From SIG459 sp045538735 (lineage in GTDB: Bacteria; Bacillota; Clostridia; Oscillospirales; Oscillospiraceae): DNA of 64,000 bases. The position numbers and the translations under genes were made by a program. Below are positions 23,267 to 32,190 of the stretch, piece by piece. Every line of letters starts with the position of its first letter. Position 1 is the first letter of the stretch. The DNA is taken from assembly GCA_045538735.1 (NCBI GenBank), contig JAZSRY010000071.1, forward strand, positions 1 through 64,000. The letters are read 5' to 3'. The notes under the pieces were generated by a model that did no database searches, was not told where the DNA came from, and saw only the letters and a program-made list of their open reading frames with translations.

Positions 23267-24442
23267 ATGAAAAGAAATGAGATAAAACTTATCAGCATTT
23301 TGCTGGTGCTGATACTGGCGGTTTTCGGCGGCACAGCTCAGATGCGTCCCGTGGGAAGCTCTCTCCCCTCTGACGTTCCCTCCGTCTCCCTCCCCTCCCA
23401 GAGCCAGCAGGACGGTCAGCAGAGCGAAGCCCCCGAGAATCCCGAAAACCCCCAGAACCCCGAAAATCCCCAGCAGAGCGTCATTGAAGAAACTCCCGCT
23501 CCTCAGAGCGAGTTTTTCACCATCAATATGATAGGCGACTGCACCCTGGCCTCCGTCAGTTATTATCAGGGCACCGCCCAGGGCTATGACACCGTTATCG
23601 GCGGAGACTGGGCCTATCCCTTCTCCCTCACCGCGGAATATTTCGCCGATGACGATATGACCTTCGCAAACCTTGAGTGCTCCCTCACCGACTCCGACAA
23701 CCGCACCGACAAGACCTTCACCTTCAAGTGCGATCCCGAATATGCCAACATCATGGTTGAGGGTAATGTTGAGTTTGTCACATTGGCCAACAACCATGTT
23801 CTCGACTATGGCGAGGAAGGATACAAGGACACCAAGAAAGCTCTTGATGATGTGGGCATCGCCTATGCGGGAAGAGATGAATACGCCGTTTATGAAACCG
23901 AAAGCGGACTTCGCATCGGCGTTTACGCCCTCTCCTTCGGCACCACCGCCCAGATCAAAGAAGGCATGGCCGCCCTCAAGAAACTCAATCCCGACTTCAT
24001 CATCGCCGCCATGCACTGGGGCGACGAGGGCAGCTACACCGTCAACAACGACCAGATCAAGCTGGCTCATGCCTGCATCGATGAGGGCGCGGACTTCGTT
24101 TACGGAAGTCACCCCCACACTCTCCAGCCCTATGAGGTCTACAAAGACAAGTATATTTATTACTCCATGGGCAACTGGACCTTCGGAGGCAACACCGACC
24201 CCAGAGACAACGACACCTTCATCCTCCGCCTCACTCTGGAAAAGACCCCCGACGGCAAGGTGAGCGTTGTTGAAAGAGAACATATCCCCGCAGCCTGCTC
24301 CGGCATCGAAAACGGCAACGACTACCGCCCCGTTCTCTATGAAGAGGGCAGCGAGGAATATAAGAGAGTCCTCAGCAAGCTGGACGGCTCCTTCACGGGT
24401 CAGAACCTCTCCATCGGTTACGGATACACCAGCAACGAGTAA
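23267..24442 (+). CDS. CapA-family surface protein
   Basis: A 391-residue protein with an N-terminal membrane anchor (residues 8-25), a Pro/Asn/Gln-rich linker (repeats of PENP, about 55-75), and a PGA-capsule-synthesis CapA-type domain of metallophosphatase fold from about residue 85. Motifs: MIGDCTLA, FANLECSL, LANNHVLDYG, AAMHWGDEGSY, YGSHPHTLQPYE and YSMGNWTFGG. It lies 8 bp after prfB and is followed by a paralogue. The substrate is unknown; poly-glutamate synthesis is unproven because no capBC is present. Confidence 0.85.
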   Translation: MKRNEIKLISILLVLILAVFGGTAQMRPVGSSLPSDVPSVSLPSQSQQDGQQSEAPENPENPQNPENPQQSVIEETPAPQSEFFTINMIGDCTLASVSYYQGTAQGYDTVIGGDWAYPFSLTAEYFADDDMTFANLECSLTDSDNRTDKTFTFKCDPEYANIMVEGNVEFVTLANNHVLDYGEEGYKDTKKALDDVGIAYAGRDEYAVYETESGLRIGVYALSFGTTAQIKEGMAALKKLNPDFIIAAMHWGDEGSYTVNNDQIKLAHACIDEGADFVYGSHPHTLQPYEVYKDKYIYYSMGNWTFGGNTDPRDNDTFILRLTLEKTPDGKVSVVEREHIPAACSGIENGNDYRPVLYEEGSEEYKRVLSKLDGSFTGQNLSIGYGYTSNE

Positions 24443-24459
24443 ATAAAGAAGATAAAGAT

Positions 24460-25758
24460 ATGAAAGCTTCACGCATCGTACTTCTCATCATCTTAATAAT
24501 CGCAATTCTTGCCGCGGCCGCCCTTATTCTGGCTCGCGGCAATTTTGCCCTCTCCGAAAATCCCCCCGCAATTGCGGAGACGCCCTCCCCTTCCCCCTCG
24601 CCCACACCTACGCCTACTCCTACGCCTACGCCGACACCCACACCCACACCTACACCTACACCTACGCCCGAACCTGAACCTGAGTATTTCATCATCAGCA
24701 TGGTGGGCGACTGCACCCTTGCAAGCAGTCAGCACCACAAGGGCACTTCCGTTGCTTTCGAAAGCTTTGTCAACGGCGATTTTGCCTATCCCTTTGCCAA
24801 AACCAAACAGTTCTTCGAGGATGACTACCTCTCCATAGCCAATATGGAGGGCTGCTTCACCACGGCGGCGAAGTCCAGCGGTGCCACCTTTGTTTTCAAG
24901 TCCGACCCGGAATACGCAAAGATATTCACCGAGGGCAGCATTGAGATGGTGGTTCTGGGCAACAACCATTCCGGTGACTTCCTTAATCAGGGGCGTCTGG
25001 ATACTCAGGCAGCTCTTGACGCAGAAGGAATCCTGTGGGCTGAGGACAATGGCTGCAGAATTTATGAGCAGCCCGGCGGATTAAAGGTAGGCGTTTATTC
25101 CAAGCTCTATCCCACCGCCCCCGATGTTATTGCAGGCATTGAAAAGCTGAAAAGCGAAGGCTGCGAGCTTATCATTGCAGGTCTCCATTGGGGCATTGAG
25201 GGCACTTACCGCCCCACCGCTGACCAGCAGTATGTGGGTCACGCAGCCATAGACGCAGGCGCCCATATAGTTTACGGCAGCCATCCCCACGTCCTTCAGC
25301 GCACTGAGGAATATAATGGGGGAATCATTCTTTATTCCCTTGGCAACTATTCCTTCGGCGGAAACACCAACCCCAGAGATAAGGACACCGCCATCGCCCG
25401 CGTCAGCGTCAAGCGGGATATAGACGGCAGCATAAGCATTGACTCTCTGGAGCTTATCCCCTGCTCCCTCAGCGGCAACACCGGCTACAACGACTATCAG
25501 CCTGTGCCTTACGAAGAGGGCAGCGCTGAATATGAGCGTACTATGAGCAAGCTTGACGGCAGCTGGAACGGACCCGACCTGACCATTGACTACAGCGCCT
25601 TCCATAGTCCCTCCCCCTCTCCTTCCGCCACACCCACCCCCTCCGCACCCGCGGTCACACCCGAGCCTCCCCCTGCGGATAACACCCCGGCTCCCGAGCC
25701 TTCAGCTCCCGTGCCTGCTCCCGAGCCCACCCCTGCGCCGCCATCTGACGGAGAATAA
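24460..25758 (+). CDS. CapA-family surface protein, second tandem paralogue
   Basis: A 432-residue protein paralogous to the preceding one. It has an N-terminal anchor (5-24), then a (Thr-Pro)n linker at about 42-69 encoded by a CCTACA/CCTACG tandem repeat, and a CapA-type domain (MVGDCTLAS, IANMEGCF, LGNNHSGDF, GLHWGIEGTY, YGSHPHVLQR, YSLGNYSFGG). A second Pro-rich tail (about 385-432) is absent from its neighbour. The linkers suggest a wall-spanning protein displayed outside the membrane. 17 bp separate the paralogues. Confidence 0.85.
   Translation: MKASRIVLLIILIIAILAAAALILARGNFALSENPPAIAETPSPSPSPTPTPTPTPTPTPTPTPTPTPTPEPEPEYFIISMVGDCTLASSQHHKGTSVAFESFVNGDFAYPFAKTKQFFEDDYLSIANMEGCFTTAAKSSGATFVFKSDPEYAKIFTEGSIEMVVLGNNHSGDFLNQGRLDTQAALDAEGILWAEDNGCRIYEQPGGLKVGVYSKLYPTAPDVIAGIEKLKSEGCELIIAGLHWGIEGTYRPTADQQYVGHAAIDAGAHIVYGSHPHVLQRTEEYNGGIILYSLGNYSFGGNTNPRDKDTAIARVSVKRDIDGSISIDSLELIPCSLSGNTGYNDYQPVPYEEGSAEYERTMSKLDGSWNGPDLTIDYSAFHSPSPSPSATPTPSAPAVTPEPPPADNTPAPEPSAPVPAPEPTPAPPSDGE
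24597..24668 (+). repeat. Hexanucleotide microsatellite inside the CapA linker
   Basis: A run of CCNACN triplet pairs (CCTACG, CCTACA, CCCACA) encodes alternating Thr-Pro. Copy number could vary by slippage in steps of two residues without breaking the frame. Confidence 0.75.
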
Positions 25759-25767
25759 AAAATATAA

Positions 25768-25802
25768 ATCCCCTGCTGCGTTTAACAGCAGGGGATTTTT
25801 TT
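25768..25802. terminator. Bidirectional terminator
   Basis: ATCCCCTGCTG pairs with CAGCAGGGGAT, followed by a T7 run on the plus strand, between two convergent genes. Confidence 0.9.
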
Positions 25803-27333
25803 ATGTAACAATGAGCACATCGGCTTTTTCATCCAGTTTGAAGAAGCTGAAATATTCCTCCTCCATGGGTATCCAAATGCCGAAATAACTGGGGGCGAGA
25901 GCTTCGCCGTCCCGCTCCACAACGCGCATTCGCTGCTCCGCTTTGTCCACGGTCATAAAAACCTTTATGTCCATATACCGGCCGAAATAGCTATGCTGGG
26001 AGAAGCTTCCCTCAACGATGCGGTAAGGAGAGGCTTTCACTCTCTTTTTCTTTTTGAAGTCTATCTTGTGGTCATCAAAATATCTGTGGCTGAAGGCTTT
26101 GGGAGAGCGGATGTTGCTCAGCACCTCGTCTTTGAATAGGTCATAGGCTATGTTTCCCCCGGGAAGCCCCAGTCTTTCCACCGTGCCTCTGCCCGCTGGC
26201 ATAAGGAAATCGTCCATGTGGATAATTCCCGCCCCCGTTATCTCGGCAAGAGCCTTGGCAAGGCTGCTTTTGCCGGAGTTGGAGCGCCCGTCAATGGTCA
26301 CAACGCAGCCATCCTTAAACTCCGCCATCTCTTCAAGGACTCTTATGGCATTTATAAAGCTTGCGGGGGCAATGCGATAGGCGGGCTCTTCCGCCTGACG
26401 GTAGGCTTCGCTGTGGCTGACGCTCTTTCCGTCCCATGCGGCAAGCTCTTCCTCCCAGGCCTCAAGGGAGAAGGGCAGCTTTTCTGCCTCTGCGCATTCT
26501 TTCACCGCAGCGAAATATTCCTCAATGCTGCCGCTGCCTTTGGCTGCGGCAAACATATTAAAAAGCCACTGCCACTTGAGCCCTCTGCGTTTCCATGCCC
26601 GGAGATTTATCCTGCAAAGAGAGGGGCTTATAAGCTCATAAAGACGCTCATACCCTCTGAACCGGAGGGCGGAAAACTCTGCGCGGAGGTATTTTCTGGC
26701 AGCGGCGGGGTCGCCCAGTCCGTGTTCAGCGCCGAAGGCAGCCTGATAGCACATTTTAAGGGCATCCCTCGGCTGCATTGACGGGTGCAGACGGCACTGC
26801 TCAAGCAAATGGCGGGTGAAGCTTCCAAATCTGTTTTCCCGCAGGAGACTGCGCTCTGCCACCACTATTATGTCCTCTTTCTGGGGTATCTCGCGAACGC
26901 TCTCGAAGCCCAGGCTCTCCCAAAATCCCGCAGCCTGAGGATTGGCCTTGTCATAGCCCAGAAGCAGGCGCTTATAGCCAAGCTCTCTGCAATAGCAGGC
27001 CAGTGCCTCTATGAGTGTAGTGCCGATTTTCCGCCCCTGCTCATATTTCGCAAGCATGAAAAGACCTATGTAAGCCGTGTCGGCTTCGGGATAGCCATCT
27101 ATAAAATCCAGCACTCCCACCATCTCGTCCTTATCGAAATAGCCCAGATAGTATTTCTCCTCCATCTCCTTGCCGGGAGGGAGAAGATGCATATCTCTGC
27201 ATATTTCCTCAACGCCGTAAGTTTCAAATGCGGGGTTTTCCCTTGCTATCTCCGCAACCGCTTCCGCGTCCTTTTCGCCCAGGCGGCGCAGCTCATAGAG
27301 GCTTGAAAAGCGGCTTATATCAATGCTCTTCAT
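25801..27333 (-). CDS. Three-domain fusion: GNAT acetyltransferase, middle domain, uridine-kinase-like P-loop
   Basis: A 510-residue protein. Residues about 1-165 are a GNAT N-acetyltransferase (EQGRKIGTTLIEALACYCRE acetyl-CoA loop, ANPQAAGFWESLGFE). Residues about 170-330 match an uncharacterised clostridial domain (QPRDALKMCYQAAFGAEHGL). Residues about 340-510 form a nucleoside-kinase-like P-loop domain: Walker A GRSNSGKSS at 349-357, HMDDFLMP, and a YRIVEGSFSQ Walker-B-like strand. The last two domains commonly occur together; the GNAT addition is what stands out. It starts 13 bp after trxB. The substrates are unknown. Confidence 0.75.
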   Translation of the reverse strand: MKSIDISRFSSLYELRRLGEKDAEAVAEIARENPAFETYGVEEICRDMHLLPPGKEMEEKYYLGYFDKDEMVGVLDFIDGYPEADTAYIGLFMLAKYEQGRKIGTTLIEALACYCRELGYKRLLLGYDKANPQAAGFWESLGFESVREIPQKEDIIVVAERSLLRENRFGSFTRHLLEQCRLHPSMQPRDALKMCYQAAFGAEHGLGDPAAARKYLRAEFSALRFRGYERLYELISPSLCRINLRAWKRRGLKWQWLFNMFAAAKGSGSIEEYFAAVKECAEAEKLPFSLEAWEEELAAWDGKSVSHSEAYRQAEEPAYRIAPASFINAIRVLEEMAEFKDGCVVTIDGRSNSGKSSLAKALAEITGAGIIHMDDFLMPAGRGTVERLGLPGGNIAYDLFKDEVLSNIRSPKAFSHRYFDDHKIDFKKKKRVKASPYRIVEGSFSQHSYFGRYMDIKVFMTVDKAEQRMRVVERDGEALAPSYFGIWIPMEEEYFSFFKLDEKADVLIVT

Positions 27334-27346
27334 AGCTCTTATCCTC

Positions 27347-28246
27347 TCAAAGGCTGTCTATATATTCGCAGGCTGCAAGGGCGGCAACGGCGCCGTCACC
27401 AACGGCGGTGGTCACCTGACGGATGCGTTTTGCACGGCAGTCACCTGCGGCAAAAACACCTGCGGTAGTACTCAGGCAATCCTCTCCCGCAGCCGCGTAT
27501 CCCCATCTATCAAGCTCCAAAACCTGCTTGAAAGGCTCATTATCAGGAGCATAGCCAACGGCCACAAAAAGTCCCTGAAGGGGAATTTCCCTTTCTCCTC
27601 CCTCTGTACGGACTCTGATACCCGTCAGTTCATCCTCGCCCTTGAGCTCAGTAACCACTCCGCCGGGGATAAACTCAACATTGGCTCTTTTTTCAAGAGC
27701 TTCAACAAGCTTTTTCTCTCCGCGGATGGTGCTGCGGTAGATGAGATAAACCTTCTCGCATATATCGGAGAGAAGCACCGCATCCTGCAGAGCGCTGCTG
27801 CCGCCGCCAACAACCGCAACGGTGAGCCCCTTGAAAAAGGCTCCGTCGCAGACGGCGCAGTAGCTGACGCCCATTCCGGTGAGCTCCTCTTCCCTTTCAA
27901 GACCAAGGCGGCGGTGCTTTGCGCCTGCGGCAACGATGACGGCCTTCGCCTCAAAAGAGCCGGAGAGAGTTATGACGGATTTCACTTCGCCCTTATCCTC
28001 TATGGCGGTAACCTCGTCCAGCTCCACCTCCGCGCCCAAAGCCATAGCCTGCTCAACGAGGCGGTCGGAAAATTCCGCACCGCTTATCTCGGTAAAGCCG
28101 GGGTAGTTTTCAAGCTTGGGGGAAAGGCTTATCTGTCCGCCAAAGGCTCCCTTTTCAATTATAAGGCAGCTTTTGCCTGCGCGAAGGGCGTATATGGCGG
28201 CGGTGAGACCTGCAGGGCCTGCTCCTATGATTATAATATCGTACAT
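27347..28246 (-). CDS. trxB: Thioredoxin reductase
   Basis: A 299-residue FAD enzyme. Seen: the FAD loop IIGAGPAGLTAAIYA, the redox pair CAVC (about residues 135-138), the NADPH loop VVGGGSSALQDAVLL, and the FAD-binding GVFAAGDCR near the C-terminus. It lies directly downstream of an NrdD with a fused redoxin domain, which it may reduce. Some clostridial TrxB-like enzymes use ferredoxin instead of NADPH; the intact second GxGxxxA-type motif favours NADPH. Confidence 0.93.
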   Translation of the reverse strand: MYDIIIIGAGPAGLTAAIYALRAGKSCLIIEKGAFGGQISLSPKLENYPGFTEISGAEFSDRLVEQAMALGAEVELDEVTAIEDKGEVKSVITLSGSFEAKAVIVAAGAKHRRLGLEREEELTGMGVSYCAVCDGAFFKGLTVAVVGGGSSALQDAVLLSDICEKVYLIYRSTIRGEKKLVEALEKRANVEFIPGGVVTELKGEDELTGIRVRTEGGEREIPLQGLFVAVGYAPDNEPFKQVLELDRWGYAAAGEDCLSTTAGVFAAGDCRAKRIRQVTTAVGDGAVAALAACEYIDSL

Positions 28247-28269
28247 AAATATTCTCCTTTTATAGTCGC

Positions 28270-28311
28270 AGGGCGCTCATCAAAAGCCTTTGGGCTTTTG
28301 ATGAGCGCCCT
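28270..28311. terminator. Strong hairpin between nrdD and trxB
   Basis: A 19-bp perfect stem starting AGGGCGCTCATC (28270-28288 with 28293-28311) around a TTTG loop. It lacks a T tract, so it may act as a transcript-end or RNA-stability element between nrdD and trxB rather than a full terminator. Confidence 0.65.
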
Positions 28312-28335
28312 GTGGCACTTACATGTTTTAGTTTA

Positions 28336-30708
28336 TTATGCGCCAATGCTTCTCAGATATCCGCGGATATCGGAAACACCGGCATACTTCTTGAAGCTCT
28401 CGCCGTCGCTGACGATGAGGGTGGGGGCCTGATTGATACCGAAGGCGGCGCAGGCATCGGCATTTTCCTCAGCCAGCAGCTTTTCATAGCCAAGCTCTGC
28501 CTTATCCAGCAAAGCCATGGCGACACGGCAGTTGGGGCAGGTCTTGGTGGTGAAGAGCATAGTGCCCTTGGCATAGGCGACAACAGCCTCCGCAGCCTCT
28601 GCAGCATCTTCAGCACGTATCTTCTCGCCCTTGAACACGCTGTTTGCTATATTATAGGTCTTGCGCTGGCGGTATTCCTGGCTCTTGCCGTCGTTCCAGT
28701 TCTGAACGGGGCGGTAGTAGCCGGTTATGCGGCTGTAAACCTCGGCACTTGCTCCGCAGTGGGGGCAGACGAACTGCTCACCGGGGAGATAGCCATGCTC
28801 GCGGCAGACGGAATAGGTGGGGCTGAGGGTGTAGTAAGGCAGGCGGTAGTTTTCCGCAATCTTCCGCACAAGGGCGGCGGCGGACTGCCAGGAGGGCAGT
28901 TTCTCGCCAAGGAAGGCGTGGAAAACAGTGCCGGAGGTATAGAGGGTCTGGAGCTCATCCTGAACATCCAGTGCGGTGAAAATATCCTCGGTGTAGCCAA
29001 CGGGCAAATGAGAGGAGTTTGTGTAGTAAGGGGTGTTGCCCTCGGAGGCGGTGATGATGTTGGGGAAGTCCTTTCTGTCGTGCTTTGCAAGACGGAAGGA
29101 AGTGCTCTCCGCAGGAGTTGCCTCAAGGTTATAGAGGTCGCCGTACTTCTCCTGATAGTCGCTGAGCTTTTCGCGCATATGGTTGAGGACGCGCTTGGAA
29201 AATTCCTGAGCCTCTTTATGGGTCATATCCTTGCCAATCCAGCAGGCATTGAGGGCAGCTTCGTTCATGCCAACAAGTCCGATGGTGGAGAAGTGATTAT
29301 TGAAAGTTCCAAGATAATGCTTGGTATAGGGGTAAAGGCCTGCATCAAGGAAGCGGGTGATGACATCGCGCTTCACCTTCAGAGAGCGGGCGGAGACATC
29401 CATAAGGCGATCCAGACGAGCCATAAACTCCTGCTCCGAAGCAGACTGATATGCGATGCGGGGCATATTGATGGTAACAACGCCTACGCTGCCTGTGCTC
29501 TCGCCGCTGCCGAAGAAGCCGCCTGACTTTTTGCGCAGCTCTCTCAGGTCGAGGCGCAGACGGCAGCACATACTGCGGACATCGCTGGGTTCCATATCGG
29601 AGTTGATGTAGTTGGAGAAATAGGGAGTGCCGTACTTGGCAGTCATCTCGAAGAGGAGGCGGTTATTCTCCGTGTCGGACCAGTCAAAGTCGCGGGTGAT
29701 GGAATAGGTGGGGATGGGATACTGGAAGCCGCGGCCGTTGGCATCGCCCTTTATCATGCACTCAATAAAGGCCTTGTTGACCATATCCATCTCTGCCTTG
29801 CAGTCGCCGTAGGTGAAGTCCATTTCCTTGCCGCCTACGATTGCGGGCATATTCTCAAGATCCTTGGGGACGGTCCAGTCCAGAGTGATGTTGGTGAAGG
29901 GTGCCTGAGTACCCCAGCGGGAGGGAGTGTTCACACCGAAAACAAAGCTCTCAATGCACTGGAGAACCTGCTTATAGCTGAGATTATCCACCTTAACAAA
30001 GGGTGCAAGGTAGGTATCGAAGCTGGAGAAGGCCTGTGCGCCTGCCCATTCATTCTGCATAATGCCCAGGAAGTTCACCATCTGGGTGCAGAGAGAGGAG
30101 AGATGGGCAGCAGGCTTGGAGGTGATTTTTCCGGGGACGCCGCCGAGGCCGTCGGTAATGAGCTGCTTAAGGCTCCAGCCTGCACAGTAGCCGGTGAGCA
30201 TGCTCAGGTCGTGGATATGTATGTCACAGTTGCGGTGGGCTTCGGCAACCTCCTGGTCATAAATCTCGCTGAGCCAGTAGTTTGCGGTGATTGCGCCGGA
30301 GTTGGAGAGGATGAGACCGCCCACGGAATAGGTGACGGTGGAATTTTCCTTAACGCGCCAGTCGGCAACCTTAAGATAGTTATCCACGGTGTCCTTATAG
30401 TCCAGCATGGTGGTCTTCAGATTGCGGAGTCTCTCGCGCTGCTTGCGGTAGAGAATGTATGCCTTGGCAACATCGTCATAGCCGCCCTTGATGAGAACGG
30501 ACTCAACGCTGTCCTGAATGTCTTCAACGGCAATAAGCTTGTCCTTTATTTTGGGCTCGAAATCTGCGGTGACCTTCAGGGCGAGAAAATCGATAACATC
30601 GCTGTTATACTGCCTCTCGCAGGCATCAAAGGCCAGCATAATGGCAAGGCTGATCTTTTCCAGCTTGAAATCAGCAATCTTGCCGTCGCGTTTAAGTGTT
30701 CTGTACAT
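28336..30708 (-). CDS. nrdD: Anaerobic ribonucleoside-triphosphate reductase with fused C-terminal redoxin
   Basis: A 790-residue class III reductase making dNTPs without oxygen. It has an N-terminal ATP-cone (about 3-92), the glycyl-radical enzyme barrel, a zinc site (C635, C648-PH-C651), and the radical loop RITGYYRPVQNW with the probable radical Gly663. The last 75 residues form a separate thioredoxin/glutaredoxin-like domain with CPNC at 724-727 and a cis-Pro motif QAPTLIV. This domain likely re-reduces the active site, replacing formate or free redoxin. nrdG lies upstream, trxB downstream. A NrdR-like box is at its promoter. Confidence 0.93.
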   Translation of the reverse strand: MYRTLKRDGKIADFKLEKISLAIMLAFDACERQYNSDVIDFLALKVTADFEPKIKDKLIAVEDIQDSVESVLIKGGYDDVAKAYILYRKQRERLRNLKTTMLDYKDTVDNYLKVADWRVKENSTVTYSVGGLILSNSGAITANYWLSEIYDQEVAEAHRNCDIHIHDLSMLTGYCAGWSLKQLITDGLGGVPGKITSKPAAHLSSLCTQMVNFLGIMQNEWAGAQAFSSFDTYLAPFVKVDNLSYKQVLQCIESFVFGVNTPSRWGTQAPFTNITLDWTVPKDLENMPAIVGGKEMDFTYGDCKAEMDMVNKAFIECMIKGDANGRGFQYPIPTYSITRDFDWSDTENNRLLFEMTAKYGTPYFSNYINSDMEPSDVRSMCCRLRLDLRELRKKSGGFFGSGESTGSVGVVTINMPRIAYQSASEQEFMARLDRLMDVSARSLKVKRDVITRFLDAGLYPYTKHYLGTFNNHFSTIGLVGMNEAALNACWIGKDMTHKEAQEFSKRVLNHMREKLSDYQEKYGDLYNLEATPAESTSFRLAKHDRKDFPNIITASEGNTPYYTNSSHLPVGYTEDIFTALDVQDELQTLYTSGTVFHAFLGEKLPSWQSAAALVRKIAENYRLPYYTLSPTYSVCREHGYLPGEQFVCPHCGASAEVYSRITGYYRPVQNWNDGKSQEYRQRKTYNIANSVFKGEKIRAEDAAEAAEAVVAYAKGTMLFTTKTCPNCRVAMALLDKAELGYEKLLAEENADACAAFGINQAPTLIVSDGESFKKYAGVSDIRGYLRSIGA

Positions 30709-30784
30709 TATATACCTCCATAGTGCCCGAGGGCATCTCCAATATATTCATATCGCCCGCCATACGCACACGCGGGCAAGTTTA

Positions 30785-30838
30785 ATTATCGCATATTTAG
30801 TAAATTTTGTCAAGCTCGAACACAAGATATTGTGTTCG
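30785..30838 (-). promoter_or_regulatory. nrdD promoter with NrdR box
   Basis: On the minus strand: TTGACA (30808-30813), 17 bp, GATAAT (30785-30790) with an extended TGC. Immediately upstream lies the inverted repeat CGAACACAA-GATA-TTGTGTTCG (30817-30838). Its core ACACAATATCTTGTGT fits the NrdR consensus acaCwAtATaTwGtgt at 15 of 16 positions. Confidence 0.75.
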
Positions 30839-30841
30839 AAT

Positions 30842-31534
30842 TTATATTCCTCTTATTTCGACTTTTTTCGCAAAGGAGGAGGCGATTTCCGCGAAACGCT
30901 GAAGAGCTGCATCTGTGGGGGCGCTGAAGCCGCTGCCTATAAGAGCGCCGGAATCCACGAATTTCTGGATATACCAGCTCTTTGCGCCTTTTATCAGCTC
31001 ACCCATGGCGAGGAAATCCTCATCACTATGAAGCTGAGCGACGGCAGTGGTGCGAAATTCATAGTCGGGGGCGCAATCCATGATAATGCCTATGGATTTT
31101 TCGATTTTGCTCCAATCAAGAAGCTTCACATCGCAGGTTCGGGCATATTTTACCGGGGAGTTTTTGATGTCCATAGCCACATAGTCCACAAGGCCCTCCT
31201 TCAAAAGCTCCTCCAGCTTTTCGGGAAAGCTGCCGTTTGTGTCCAGCTTTACGAGATATCCCAATTCCTTCACCTGACGGAGAAAAGGCGCGATGCCCTC
31301 CTGCAGCAATGGCTCTCCGCCGGTGAGGACAAGACCGTCCAGAATGCCGCGTCGCTTGCGGAGGTAGGAGAAAATTTCTTCAGCATCAATATCTTCGGGC
31401 ATCTCCTCCGCCGTTACAAGGGCGGCATTATGGCAAAAACCGCAGCGGAAATTGCAGAGCGGTGTAAACACCGTGCAGGCAATGCGCCCGGGGTAATCCA
31501 GCGCCGTAAGTTTTTGGAAGCCGCTTATTCTCAT
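30842..31534 (-). CDS. nrdG: Anaerobic ribonucleotide reductase activating protein
   Basis: A 230-residue radical SAM activase that installs the glycyl radical on NrdD. The start at 31534 (MRISGFQKLTALDYPGRIAC) has an AGAGGTG site; the longer frame crosses the promoter. Seen: the CNFRCGFCHN cluster motif, VLTGGEPLLQ and KLDTNG. It lies just upstream of nrdD, but nrdD also has its own promoter. Confidence 0.93.
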   Translation of the reverse strand: MRISGFQKLTALDYPGRIACTVFTPLCNFRCGFCHNAALVTAEEMPEDIDAEEIFSYLRKRRGILDGLVLTGGEPLLQEGIAPFLRQVKELGYLVKLDTNGSFPEKLEELLKEGLVDYVAMDIKNSPVKYARTCDVKLLDWSKIEKSIGIIMDCAPDYEFRTTAVAQLHSDEDFLAMGELIKGAKSWYIQKFVDSGALIGSGFSAPTDAALQRFAEIASSFAKKVEIRGI

Positions 31535-31565
31535 ATCTCTCACCTCTTTTTTACGCAGCAGGAGT

Positions 31566-31604
31566 ATTGTACCATACAGCCAAGGCAAACGCAATATATT
31601 GTGG
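31566..31604 (-). promoter_or_regulatory. nrdG promoter with NrdR-like box
   Basis: On the minus strand: TTGCGT (31589-31594), 17 bp, TACAAT (31566-31571). The core CAATATATTG (31592-31601) fits the central ten positions of the NrdR consensus and overlaps the -35 box. Confidence 0.6.
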
Positions 31605-31653
31605 AAAGTTTTTATTTTCACATACAAAATATAGGAAAGCCGAGAACATAAAA

Positions 31654-32180
31654 ACGGAACGATCAAGACCGTTCCCTACAAGAGGGGTGGGCGGAGTACC
31701 GCAGCGCAGCGGATATTCAGGGCGGACACGCCGGTCCGCCCCTACGGCAAATTTTGGATAATGCACCATCCGTAGGGCGCGATGACCTCAGCGCACCGAA
31801 AAACAGAACGAGGCACAGCTTTCGTGGCGACGAACAGTCGCCTCGAGGCAGCAGCGTCCCGAGCGGAAAACGAGGGATGCACTCTAAGGTTTAGGCGCTC
31901 ATTATGTGGCACATCGCTGTTTCACCCTCCGTACTTGGGGAGTTTCCAAAGAGGTCGGGGCGTTAAGAAAATGTGCCGGGGGCACATTTTTAGCCTCCGA
32001 CCGCAGCGGCTTTGCCGCGAGGAGGGAAGTCGGTGGGTGTGCATATTCTTTTTGCTGGCACAAAAAGAATATGGCCGTCGGAGACAATTCAACACCTCAT
32101 CCGTCCGCCAGAGGCAGACACCTTCCCCTCGAGGGGAAGGCTTATTAGGGCGCGCCGGGGTCGTCGCGCCCTACGGGTGG
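31654..32180. repeat. Repeat-rich intergenic block
   Basis: No convincing gene is present. Repeat units: 31654-31680 (CGGAAC ... GTTCCCTACA), 31719-31747 (GGCGGACACGCCGGTCCGCC then CCTACGG), 31771-31796 (the same type reversed, CCGTAGGGCGCGATGACC), 32119-32143 (CCTTCCCC-TCGA-GGGGAAGG) and 32148-32180 (GGCGCGCCGGGGTCGTCGCG then CCCTACGGGTG). Between them are further hairpins, such as AATGTGCC-GGG-GGCACATT at 31969-31988 and CATATTCTTTTTG ... CAAAAAGAATATG at about 32041-32072. It reads as a patchwork of inserted non-coding repeats. Confidence 0.6.
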
Positions 32181-32190
32181 TGAGACAAAA

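Noticed and set aside
24597..24668. Regular short repeat considered as a CRISPR array
   Set aside because: The 6-bp period has no spacers, lies within a coding linker and encodes Thr-Pro; no cas genes are present.
31535..32190. Several 60-130 codon frames in the repeat-rich gap
   Set aside because: They consist of translated palindromic repeats, overlap each other on both strands, and lack ribosome sites.
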